Shown: in pieces, positions 35,665 to 43,296 of the stretch
How positions within the stretch are numbered: position 1 is the stretch's first letter
Layout: the number at the start of each line of letters is the position of its first letter
NCBI GenBank assembly: GCA_023228825.1
Contig: JALOAL010000003.1
Span: forward strand, 1 to 64,000
Direction of reading: 5' to 3'
Length of the DNA: 64,000 nt
Source of the DNA: Dehalococcoidia bacterium
GTDB taxonomy: Bacteria > Chloroflexota > Dehalococcoidia > UBA2979
The notes under the pieces: generated by a model
The model's database searches: none
Told to the model about the DNA's origin: nothing
Seen by the model: the letters and a program-made list of their open reading frames with translations, nothing else
Position numbers and translations under genes: made by a program

Positions 35665-35738
35665 CACATCCAGCGTACGCCCGCCTCGGAGTGTGGGCAC
35701 GCCCCGGCAGGAGCCGTCCCGTTGTGAGGCACAGGTAG

Positions 35739-35758
35739 GCGTTGCGAAAACGCAACGC
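35739..35758. promoter_or_regulatory. Palindromic operator candidate for the LacI-type regulator
   Basis: GCGTTGCGAAAACGCAACGC consists of two perfect 8-base inverted arms around AAAA. It lies 75 bases upstream of the regulator start and about 135 bases upstream of the divergent CoA-transferase gene, the expected position for a shared operator. Arms of the GTTGCG type are common in LacI-family operators, although the usual centre is CG. Confidence 0.65.
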
Positions 35759-35892
35759 GACATCTGGTAGGCTCCGCCCTGCACACGGCTTCAGGCATGC
35801 CGCTCGTGGATCGCGCGCCAACGCTCGCTCCGCCTCGCTGCTGCCTTGCCCGGCGGAGCAACGGCTGCGCGGGGAGGACCGAAGGAGGACGG

Positions 35893-37086
35893 ATGGGTGG
35901 GCCACTGGAGGGCGTACGCGTACTGGACCTGTCGCAATGGCAACAGGGGCCGTACGCCACCGTCCTCCTCTCTGACATGGGCGCAGACGTCATCAAGGTG
36001 GAGCGCCCCCACTACGGCGACGCCGGACGGCACGCCCTGGGCGGCTACGACAACGACCGCCCCGCCCCCGACTTCTTCGCGCACAACCGCGGCAAGCGCG
36101 GCATGACCATCCAGTTGTCCCACCCCCGCGGACGGGAGTTGGTGCTGGACCTGGCGCAGCACGTAGACGTGCTCGTGAGCAACTTCCGGCCCGGCGTGAT
36201 GGAGAAGTGGGGCCTCACCTACGGCGACCTCCGGCAGGCGAACCCGCGCCTGGTCTACGCCTACGCATCCGGCGTAGGCCGCCACGGCCCGGAGGTCGAC
36301 CGGCCGATGTTCGACATCGTTGCGCAGGCGATGGGCGGCATCATGAGCGTGAACGGCGAGGACGGCGCGGCGCCCACTCCCGTGGGCACGTTCATGGGCG
36401 ACCAGGTGGGCGCCACCATGCTCGCCATCGGCATCCTGGGGGCGCTCCTCGCACGAGAGCGCACGGGCCGAGGCCAGGCGATCGACGTGTCGCTCCTCGG
36501 ATCGCAGGTGGCGCTCCAGTCGTTCGAGATGACGCACTACCTGTTCACCGGCGAGACGCCGCGGCGCGCGGGGCGTGGGCATCCGCACGCGGGCATCCTG
36601 TGGAACACCTTCCCCGCCTCGGACGGCTACTTCGCCATGGCGGGGGTGCGCGAGGACCGCTGGCCGGCCTTCTGCGCGCTCGTCGGCCGCGAGGACCTCG
36701 CAACGGACGCACGGTTCGACACGCCCGAGCACCGCGACCAGCACCGGGGCGCGCTGCTGGCGCAACTGGACGAGGTCTTCCGCAGCCAGCCGGTGCAGCA
36801 CTGGACGCAGGCCCTCAAGAAGATCGACATCGCCTGCGGGCCGGTGCAGGACTACGCGCAGGTGGCGCAGGACCCGCAGGTGCTGGCGAACGACTACATC
36901 ACGGAGATGGAGCACCCCCGGATGGGGCCCATCCGCCTGGTGAACACCCCCATCGCCCTCAGCGACACGCCGCTGGCGCCGCAGGGCGCGGAGCCGGTGC
37001 TGGGCCAGCACACCGAGGAGATCCTGCTGGAACTCGGTTACGACTGGCCCGCCATCACCGAACTGCGCGAGGCCGGCGCGATCTAG
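35893..37086 (+). CDS. CaiB/BaiF family CoA-transferase
   Basis: A 397-residue class III CoA-transferase that moves CoA between carboxylic acids through an aspartyl-CoA intermediate. It starts MGGPLEGVRVLDLSQWQQGP, has DMGADVIKVERPHYGD at 28-43, and the predicted nucleophile D170 in GTFMGDQVGATM corresponds to the family Asp. GGAGGACGG lies just before the ATG at 35893. It heads a plus-strand unit with enoyl-CoA hydratase and a VOC protein, consistent with activation and beta-oxidation of a CoA ester, probably controlled by the adjacent LacI-type protein. Confidence 0.93.
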   Translation: MGGPLEGVRVLDLSQWQQGPYATVLLSDMGADVIKVERPHYGDAGRHALGGYDNDRPAPDFFAHNRGKRGMTIQLSHPRGRELVLDLAQHVDVLVSNFRPGVMEKWGLTYGDLRQANPRLVYAYASGVGRHGPEVDRPMFDIVAQAMGGIMSVNGEDGAAPTPVGTFMGDQVGATMLAIGILGALLARERTGRGQAIDVSLLGSQVALQSFEMTHYLFTGETPRRAGRGHPHAGILWNTFPASDGYFAMAGVREDRWPAFCALVGREDLATDARFDTPEHRDQHRGALLAQLDEVFRSQPVQHWTQALKKIDIACGPVQDYAQVAQDPQVLANDYITEMEHPRMGPIRLVNTPIALSDTPLAPQGAEPVLGQHTEEILLELGYDWPAITELREAGAI

Positions 37087-37137
37087 CGCTGGCCAGGAGA
37101 CACCCAACCCGACAAGGTCGAGAGAGGAAGGCCGCCC

Positions 37138-37890
37138 ATGGCCGGCTACACGTTCGAGCACCTGGAGGTCACGGTGGAGGCGGGGGTGGCCACGCTCCTC
37201 CTGAACCGACCGGACAAACTCAACGCCATCAACCTGGCGATGATGATTGAACTGCGGCGCGCCTTCGCCGAACTGGACGAGGACCGCGACGTGAAGGTGG
37301 TGGTGCTGCGGGGCGCGGGCCGCGCCTTCTGCGCCGGCGCCGACCTCGACTGGTCGGAGAGTCTCGGGCCGGAGGGGCGCGTGGAGTCCAACCGGCTAGG
37401 CCAGAAGACGTTCGACATGATGGAGCGGATGGAGACTCCCGTGGTCGCGGCCGTCCACGGCTACGCCCTGGGTGGAGGGCTGGAGTTGGCCCTGGCGGCC
37501 GACTTCATCGTCTGTTCGGACAACGCGCAGATGGGGCTGCCGGAGATCACGCTCTCCGCGGACCCGCCGTACCGCCCCAAGATCACGGAGGACGGCGACC
37601 CGGACCAGCCCGAGTTCGGCGGACAGGCTCCCGGCTGGGGCGGCCCGAAGCGCCTCCCGGAGCGCGTGGGCAAGGCCATGGCGAAGCAGATGATGCTCAC
37701 CGGCGACCGCGTGGACGCGCCGCGCGCCCTGCGCATCGGCCTCGCCAACGAGGCATGGCCGCAGGACGAGTTCGACGAGCACGTGGCCGAACTCGCCCGC
37801 CGCATGGCGGCGATGAACCGCTACAACCTGCGGCTGGCCAAGGAACTGGTGAACGCCGGCTACGACATGCTGGAGCCCCACCCCGGCTGA
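37138..37890 (+). CDS. Enoyl-CoA hydratase/isomerase
   Basis: The 250-residue crotonase-fold protein has the oxyanion-hole strands AFCAGADL (about 62-69) and GYALGGGLELALAADFIV (about 103-120). A glutamate follows in MGLPEITL, and this position in hydratases is often catalytic. An insertion of about 25 residues rich in Pro/Asp/Gly (SADPPYRPKITEDGDPDQP) sits after it, before the usual GGPKRLPERVGKAMAKQM helix. It follows the CoA-transferase by about 50 bases and would hydrate or isomerise an enoyl-CoA. Confidence 0.9.
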   Translation: MAGYTFEHLEVTVEAGVATLLLNRPDKLNAINLAMMIELRRAFAELDEDRDVKVVVLRGAGRAFCAGADLDWSESLGPEGRVESNRLGQKTFDMMERMETPVVAAVHGYALGGGLELALAADFIVCSDNAQMGLPEITLSADPPYRPKITEDGDPDQPEFGGQAPGWGGPKRLPERVGKAMAKQMMLTGDRVDAPRALRIGLANEAWPQDEFDEHVAELARRMAAMNRYNLRLAKELVNAGYDMLEPHPG

Positions 37891-37943
37891 CCCGCGCTCC
37901 GAAGCGAACCCGACACTCCGAGGCGAACCGAGAGGCCTGTTCC

Positions 37944-38879
37944 ATGATCGACTTCAAGCGCATCGACCACATCGGCATGGTGGTCGCGGACCTGGAGGCG
38001 CAGGCGGCGCTGTTCTCCGACCTGCTCGGCCTGGAACGCCTCGGCGAATGGGAGGACGAGGCGGATGCGGCGCGCGGCATCACGTTCGCGCTGCCGGAGG
38101 GCGACCTCCACTGGGAGGTGAGCGCACCCACGGCCCCGGACTCCCCCCTGCAGGCCTTCCTAGAGAGCCCTCGCGGCCCCGGGCTGCACCACATCACCTT
38201 CGAGGTGGCCGACCTGGAGGCGGTGCGCTCAGCACTTCGCGCCCTGGGTGTACGCGAGGCGGACGGGAGCAACGGGGAGCGCGTGCTCGTCAGCGCGGAC
38301 GGCGCCGGTGAGGGCCTGCAAATGCGCTTCCGCGCCACGCTGCCAGCCCTCACCCCACCCGTGGCCGGCCAGCCTGCGGACCGCCGAGCCGGGGACGAGC
38401 AGCCGTCACTGGGCATCGAGGCGCTGGACCACGTGTCCACCGCCTACCGCGACCGCGACGAACTCTCGCGGCACTACGGACGGCTGCTGGGTATGCGCCA
38501 GGTGTGGCGCACCCCGGACGGCGCCTGGCCGGACTTCGCCGACTGTGTGCTGGAGATGCCCGGCGGGCAGATCGGCTGGGAGGTCATCCAGCCCGTCGGC
38601 GACGACTCGTTTATCACGAAGTTCCTGGACGCCCGCGGCCCCGCCCCGCACCACGTGGCCTTCCGCGTGCGCGACTTCGATGCCGCCCTCGCGGCCTGCG
38701 AGCAGCGAGGCGTCCCCACGTTCGACGTGCACGACGACCAGACGGACGGCCACCGCTGGCGCGACGCCTTCATCCACCCCCGCCATACGGGCGGCCTGCT
38801 CACCCAGATCTTCTGGGAGGCACACCCCGGCGTGTGGGAGCGCTCGGACAAGGTGCGGCCGGAGGGCTACATCGCCTGA
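37944..38879 (+). CDS. Double VOC domain protein
   Basis: The 311-residue protein has two vicinal-oxygen-chelate domains. The first (about 1-130) begins MIDFKRIDHIGMVVADLEAQ, and its HHITFEVADLEA segment supplies the second His of the metal site. The second (about 155-295) begins EALDHVSTAYRDRDELSRHY and has the pattern of dioxygenase or glyoxalase domains with HHVAFRVRDFDA and a C-terminal Glu region. The fold is used by epimerases, extradiol dioxygenases and 4-hydroxyphenylpyruvate dioxygenase. Its role in the CoA-transferase unit is probably epimerisation or ring cleavage. It ends 4 bases before the convergent acyl-CoA dehydrogenase gene. Confidence 0.8.
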   Translation: MIDFKRIDHIGMVVADLEAQAALFSDLLGLERLGEWEDEADAARGITFALPEGDLHWEVSAPTAPDSPLQAFLESPRGPGLHHITFEVADLEAVRSALRALGVREADGSNGERVLVSADGAGEGLQMRFRATLPALTPPVAGQPADRRAGDEQPSLGIEALDHVSTAYRDRDELSRHYGRLLGMRQVWRTPDGAWPDFADCVLEMPGGQIGWEVIQPVGDDSFITKFLDARGPAPHHVAFRVRDFDAALAACEQRGVPTFDVHDDQTDGHRWRDAFIHPRHTGGLLTQIFWEAHPGVWERSDKVRPEGYIA

Positions 38880-38883
38880 CGGC

Positions 38884-40182
38884 CTAGCCTCGCGGGAGGC
38901 CCAGCCCGCGCGTCGCGATCACGTTGCGCTGGATTTCGGATGAGCCGGAGAAGACCGTGTGCGCGACGGAGCCCACGTAGTCGCGCACGAAGAAAGCGTC
39001 CAGAGGCGCCGTGGCGCGGTCCCAGATGCCGCCGTAGAGGCCGAAGGCCTTGGTGCCGGTGCGGGCCAGCGCCTGGTGAACTTCTGAACCGAACAACTTG
39101 TTCACGGACGCCTCGTAGTTGGGGATCACCTCGTGCGCCTGCATGGAGACCGTGCGCAGCGCGAAGTTGTGCAACACCTCGGTCTCGATGAAGCGGTCGC
39201 TCATCTCCAGTCGCACGGTGTTGCGCCAGTCGCTGCGCACCGCGGCCGACGCGTCTCCGCGCTCCTCGGCGCCCCCATCCCCGGCGCTTCGTCCCCCGGC
39301 GCCGTCGTCCGAAGCGCACCGTCCCACGACCTCGATGAGGTCCTCGAGCGCCTTGCGGTAGCCCACCGCCCCGCCGATGCCGGAGCGCTCGAAGTCGAGC
39401 ATGGCCATGGCCACGTACCAGCCCCGATTCTCCTCGCCCACGCGCTGACTGGCCGGGACGCGGACGTCCTCGAAGAACGCCTCGTTGAAGGGCTCCTGGC
39501 CGGTCATGTCCGTGAGTGGGCGCACCGAAATCCCGCGCGTCTCGGTGTCGAAGATCAGGAACGTGATGCCTCGGTGCTTGGTTTCGGCATGGGGATCGGT
39601 GCGGACGAGGGCGCACATCCAGTCCGCGTACTGGGCGCCGGAGGTCCAGATCTTCTGGCCGTTGATGACGTACGTGTCGCCGTCCCGGTCCGCCCTCGTG
39701 GCCAGCGCCGCCAGGTCCGAGCCCGCGCCCGGCTCCGAGAACCCCTGCGCCCAGGCCACCTCGCCGCTGAGGATGCGCGGCAAGTGCTCGCTCTTCTGCT
39801 CGGCCGAGCCGTACACGATCAGCGTGGGGCCGATCAGCGACACGCCGATGCCCCCCACCATGGGCACCCGCGCGTTCGCCATCTCCTCGTTGTAGATGAA
39901 CTGTTCCAGGACGCCGAGCCCGCCCCCCCCGTACTCCCGAGGCCAGTGCGGCGCCACCCAGCCCCGCTCGGCCAGCGCCGCGCCCCACTCCTGTGCCGCG
40001 GCGCGGCGCACCGGATCGTCGGAGATGCGGTCGGCAGGCCAGTTGTAGCCGGGGATGTCCTCCGGCTCCACGCTCTGCTCTGCCTCTAGGTCGGGCGGGT
40101 AGCCCTGCGGGAAGCGTTCGCGGATGAAGTCGCGCACCTCGCGACGGAACGCTGCTTGCTCGGGCGTGTCTGCCCAGTCCAT
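38884..40182 (-). CDS. Acyl-CoA dehydrogenase with a disordered insertion
   Basis: The 432-residue flavoprotein introduces a double bond into an acyl-CoA. N-terminal helices end near VLEQFIYNEEMANARVPM (about 91-108). The FAD-binding segment is WAQGFSEPGAGSDLAALATRA (144-164), followed by YVINGQKIWTSGAQYADWM (171-189). The C-terminal helical domain ends with GSSEIQRNVIATRGLGLPRG, where the E and R of the family EIQR-like motif are present. Between about 288 and 318 there is an inserted Gly/Ala/Asp/Ser-rich stretch (CASDDGAGGRSAGDG onward) not usual in the family. It converges on the VOC gene and probably works with the CoA-transferase and hydratase genes. Confidence 0.92.
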   Translation of the reverse strand: MDWADTPEQAAFRREVRDFIRERFPQGYPPDLEAEQSVEPEDIPGYNWPADRISDDPVRRAAAQEWGAALAERGWVAPHWPREYGGGGLGVLEQFIYNEEMANARVPMVGGIGVSLIGPTLIVYGSAEQKSEHLPRILSGEVAWAQGFSEPGAGSDLAALATRADRDGDTYVINGQKIWTSGAQYADWMCALVRTDPHAETKHRGITFLIFDTETRGISVRPLTDMTGQEPFNEAFFEDVRVPASQRVGEENRGWYVAMAMLDFERSGIGGAVGYRKALEDLIEVVGRCASDDGAGGRSAGDGGAEERGDASAAVRSDWRNTVRLEMSDRFIETEVLHNFALRTVSMQAHEVIPNYEASVNKLFGSEVHQALARTGTKAFGLYGGIWDRATAPLDAFFVRDYVGSVAHTVFSGSSEIQRNVIATRGLGLPRG

Positions 40183-40294
40183 GACAACGAGTCCTCACCG
40201 TGCGGGCCCGGCTCCTCCGTCCAGGGCCTCCTCCTACCCTACCGGGTGCGTTCCACCTCGGACGGCCTCGAGCGAGGCGGGCGCGCCCTCGGAC

Positions 40295-40325
40295 ATGCAA
40301 AGGCGCCACGCGGGTTGCGTGGCGC
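40295..40325 (-). terminator. Hairpin terminator at the end of the eCIS gene run
   Basis: On the minus strand GCGCCACGC, loop AACCC and GCGTGGCGC are followed by CTTTGCATG. It lies about 45 bases after the stop of the DUF4157 gene, the last gene of the long minus-strand unit. The T-run is short. Confidence 0.6.
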
Positions 40326-40369
40326 TCGGGGTAACGGGAAGCCGGTGTCCCTGCGAGGGCCGCGAGGCG

Positions 40370-41251
40370 TCAGGCCTTGCGGCGCGTCTTGCGGGCGGCG
40401 GGTGCCGCGCCCTGCTGCACCACGTGGGTCAGTTCGTGCGCCAGCAGTTCCTTGCCGCCACGCGAGCCGGCGTTCAGCCCGCCCTGACCGATGAAGATGT
40501 CGCTTCCGGTGGTGAAGGCGCGCGCGGAGATGCGCTGGTTGAGATCCGCCGCCTGCCCGCCCTCGTGGATTCGCACGCCACCGAAGTCAGCGCCGAAGGC
40601 GCCCTCCATCTCGCGGCGCACGTCGCCCGGGAGCGGGCTGCCGCCCCCGCGGGCGCTCTCGATGGCGGCGCTGGTCTCGGCGGAAGCCGCGCCGCCCTCC
40701 ATACCCACCTCGGGGGCGGCGTCCCGCTGGACGGGGGACATCTGGAGTTCTTCCTCGTCCGCCTCACGCTGCACGTGCCTGGCCTGGAGTTCTTCCTCCT
40801 CCATCTCGGCGCGTTGCACGTGCGTGGCCTGGAGTTCTTCCTCCTCCATCTCGGCGCGTTGCACGTGTGTGGCCTGGAGTTCTTCCTCCTCCATCTCGGC
40901 ACGTTGCACGTGCGTGGCCTGGAGTTCTTCCTCTTCCATCTCGGCGCGTTGCACGCGCTTGCCCTGGATCTCCTCTTCGGCGGCTGCCTCGCGCTGGGCG
41001 GCCTCGCCCGTGTGGTTCACCACCTCCCGGGCCACGGCGTCCGCTTCGACCTCGAACGCGTCACCGGCGGCGCCCACGTTCATGGAGCGCTGCGCGGCGG
41101 TGCGGGCGGCGCGATTGCCGGCGGCGGACTGCAGGATGCGCACGTCCTCGACGCGCATCGCCTTGAGCGACATATTCGAGGTGGCGCGGAGGGCGGGCGC
41201 GGCGGCTGCGGGTGCGGCGGCGGCGCGCTGGGCGCGGGTACGGCGGTTCAT
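40370..41251 (-). CDS. DUF4157 (eCIS core) metalloprotease-like protein with repeats
   Basis: The 293-residue protein carries a C-terminal DUF4157 domain (about 205-282), with PLPGDVRREMEGAFGADFGG, a strand DIFIGQGGLNAGSRGG and the zinc motif HELTH at 272-276 followed by VVQQG. DUF4157 domains are the commonest accessory domain of extracellular contractile injection systems, often at the N terminus of cargo toxins. Here it is alone, with no C-terminal toxin. The N-terminal half has a putative disordered Ala-rich leader and four copies of a 15-residue repeat AEMEEEELQATHVQR (103-162) flanked by degenerate copies. The ATG at 41251 begins MNRRTRAQRAA. It is probably loaded as cargo or acts on the particle. 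Confidence 0.9.
   Translation of the reverse strand: MNRRTRAQRAAAAPAAAAPALRATSNMSLKAMRVEDVRILQSAAGNRAARTAAQRSMNVGAAGDAFEVEADAVAREVVNHTGEAAQREAAAEEEIQGKRVQRAEMEEEELQATHVQRAEMEEEELQATHVQRAEMEEEELQATHVQRAEMEEEELQARHVQREADEEELQMSPVQRDAAPEVGMEGGAASAETSAAIESARGGGSPLPGDVRREMEGAFGADFGGVRIHEGGQAADLNQRISARAFTTGSDIFIGQGGLNAGSRGGKELLAHELTHVVQQGAAPAARKTRRKA
40766..40945 (-). repeat. Four 45-bp coding repeats in the DUF4157 gene
   Basis: The minus strand carries four consecutive 45-bp units (residues 103-162). The encoded peptide units are identical except for ATH to ARH in the last. The underlying DNA differs only at a few third positions, so the copies arose recently or are kept homogeneous. Degenerate versions (AEEEIQGKRVQR and EADEEELQMSPVQR) flank the array. 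Confidence 0.95.
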
Positions 41252-41332
41252 AGACGGCCCCCAGAGGGTCTGCGATCGGGGCGGCGAGGCGGACTCAGAG
41301 TAACGGATGATCGCGCAGAATTGTGACGATAC

Positions 41333-43240
41333 ATGCAAGGGCATTGCTATCATGTGCCACGCTCTGGCAACGGCCCGGTAACCGCCCGTGTTGCCGGAAT
41401 ACCGCCCAGTCCCCAGATCGCCTCACCGCGAGGCACACCCGAAGCGCGAGCCGTGACCACCGCCAGCCCCATCCAGATCCACGTCGAACCGGAGCACCTG
41501 GCCCTGAACCTGGGCGAGCGCGCGTCCATCGAGGTGGAGGTCTTCAACGCCTCCGCGATCGTGGACGAGTTCCGGGTGGACCTGCTGGGGCCGTGGGTGG
41601 ACCCGATCCGCGAGGAGTGGATCACCGTCCAGCCGGCCACGCTGGCCCTCTTCCCCAACGCCTCCGGCACGGTCCTGCTCACGCTGGACGTCCCCGCGGC
41701 CAGCCAGTTGCTCTCCGGCCGCCACCTGCTGGGTGTGCGCGTGCGCTCGACGACCGACCCGGACGTGAGTTATGTCGCGGAACTGCCCGTGACGGTGAAC
41801 TCGCAGCCGGTGGTCAGCATGCACCTGGACCCGCAGACGGCCAGCGGCGGCTCCACGAGTCTCACGAACATCGTGGCCCGCAACCTGGGCAACGTCCCCG
41901 TCACCCTCTGGTTCTCCATGACCGACCCCACGGGCGGCATGGAGTTCACCTCCGAGGAGTCCGAGGTCACCATTCCCACGGACGAGGAGATGCGCATCCC
42001 CATGCTTCTGCGCGCCCGCCGTCCGTTCCTGGGCGCCGCCGCCACCCGCCCCTTCACGGTGCAGGCGGAGATCGAGGACCGCGCCGGCGACGTGGGCGCC
42101 GAGGGCCAGCCGTACGTGGAGCCGGTGCGCGCGGAGGGCGTCTTTCTGCAGAACGCGCGCATCAATGGACGCGTGCTGACGATCCTCGGGGTGATGCTCC
42201 CGGTCATCGCCATCATCGTGGCGGCGTTCATCCTCCGTCCGCAGACGGAGCCCGTCGTCCTTTCGGGGCCGCTCGCCTTTGGCGTGCCCGGCACGGTCGA
42301 GCGCGTGGAGGTGCGCCCCAACCAGGTGGTGCTGGCCGGCGAACGCATCGCCACCCTGCGCGCGCGCGAGGCGAACGTGGCGCTGGAGGGCGCCTCGCTG
42401 GCCCTGCGCCGCGCAATCGTGGACCTGGAGGGCATGAAGACCGAGCACCTGGTGTCCCAGGTGGAGGCCGCCCTGGTGGAGGAAGTGGACGAACCCGCCC
42501 CCGACCCGGAGTTCCTGGACGCCATGGTGCAGGAGTTGCAGGCCGCCACGGAGAGCGCGCTCTCCGTCTCCTCCACGGCCCTCACCGGGCTCACGACCGC
42601 CCTCAACTCCTACTGCGCCACGCTGGAGGAGCGCCCGATCGAGTGCGACTCGCAGCCCGTGCCGCTACCGTCCGCCTTTGTCTCCGCCGCCGTGCAGGAG
42701 GCCTCCACCAACCCGGCAGCACGCGAACTGGTGGACGCGAACACGAACTACCGCTCCGCCTCCACCACCCTGCAGACGGTGCAACGCCTGCTCCAGGACG
42801 CGGAGGCGCAACTCGTCGCCGCCGGCGGCATCGTCCCCACCCCCTCGGGCGAGGAGGAGCAGGTCGCAGACGCCGAGGCGCCGGCGGACCCCGCCATCAC
42901 CGCAATCCTCGCCGCAGCCTCCGCACAGGAGCAGACTGACTACGAACTCTCACTGCTGGAGCAGCAGGCGGTGATCGCAGGGGCCCAACTGGCCTGTCGC
43001 GCCGCGTTGCAGGATGTGGGCCGCACCGTCCTCCGCGCTCCCACTGACCTCATCATCGTCGAGGTGCGGGCCACCTCCGGCGCCGAACTAGACGCGGGCT
43101 CCGCCGTGGTGGTCGTGGAACGCACAGACGGCCGCGTCTTCACGCCGCCTGCCGGCGCCCGGGCGCCCCACATCCAGGACCTCCCGCAACTCGCCTGCCC
43201 CGGCACCATCACCGAACTCGCCGCCTTCGACGCCGCGTAG
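41333..43240 (+). CDS. Single-pass membrane protein with Ig-like and HlyD-like parts
   Basis: The 635-residue protein has no signal peptide. The N-terminal 280 residues are beta-rich, with patterns IQIHVEPEHLALNLGERASI and SIEVEVFNASAIVDEFRVDL typical of Ig-like/CARDB or COG1470-type domains. One transmembrane helix (about 281-300, LTILGVMLPVIAIIVAAFIL) follows. The rest resembles a membrane-fusion (HlyD) layout: a lipoyl/barrel-sandwich half GTVERVEVRPNQVVLAGERIATL, a long helical hairpin with Ala/Glu-rich segments, and a second half VLRAPTDLIIVEVRATSGAELDAGSAV. Topology by the positive-inside rule is unclear, but the N-terminal domains would be cytoplasmic if the helix is a signal anchor. 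It is the only plus-strand gene inside the eCIS region and diverges from DUF4157. A GTG at 41453 is an alternative start. Confidence 0.72.
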   Translation: MQGHCYHVPRSGNGPVTARVAGIPPSPQIASPRGTPEARAVTTASPIQIHVEPEHLALNLGERASIEVEVFNASAIVDEFRVDLLGPWVDPIREEWITVQPATLALFPNASGTVLLTLDVPAASQLLSGRHLLGVRVRSTTDPDVSYVAELPVTVNSQPVVSMHLDPQTASGGSTSLTNIVARNLGNVPVTLWFSMTDPTGGMEFTSEESEVTIPTDEEMRIPMLLRARRPFLGAAATRPFTVQAEIEDRAGDVGAEGQPYVEPVRAEGVFLQNARINGRVLTILGVMLPVIAIIVAAFILRPQTEPVVLSGPLAFGVPGTVERVEVRPNQVVLAGERIATLRAREANVALEGASLALRRAIVDLEGMKTEHLVSQVEAALVEEVDEPAPDPEFLDAMVQELQAATESALSVSSTALTGLTTALNSYCATLEERPIECDSQPVPLPSAFVSAAVQEASTNPAARELVDANTNYRSASTTLQTVQRLLQDAEAQLVAAGGIVPTPSGEEEQVADAEAPADPAITAILAAASAQEQTDYELSLLEQQAVIAGAQLACRAALQDVGRTVLRAPTDLIIVEVRATSGAELDAGSAVVVVERTDGRVFTPPAGARAPHIQDLPQLACPGTITELAAFDAA

Positions 43241-43296
43241 CGGCCCCGCCCCTCTGCACGAGGGGCGCCGGCGTCTGGACACCTCGGACGGGGGGG

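Noticed and set aside
43241..43296. A hairpin between the membrane protein and propeller genes as terminator
   Set aside because: The stem (GCCCCT/AGGGGC) is only 6 bp and lacks a T-run on either strand.
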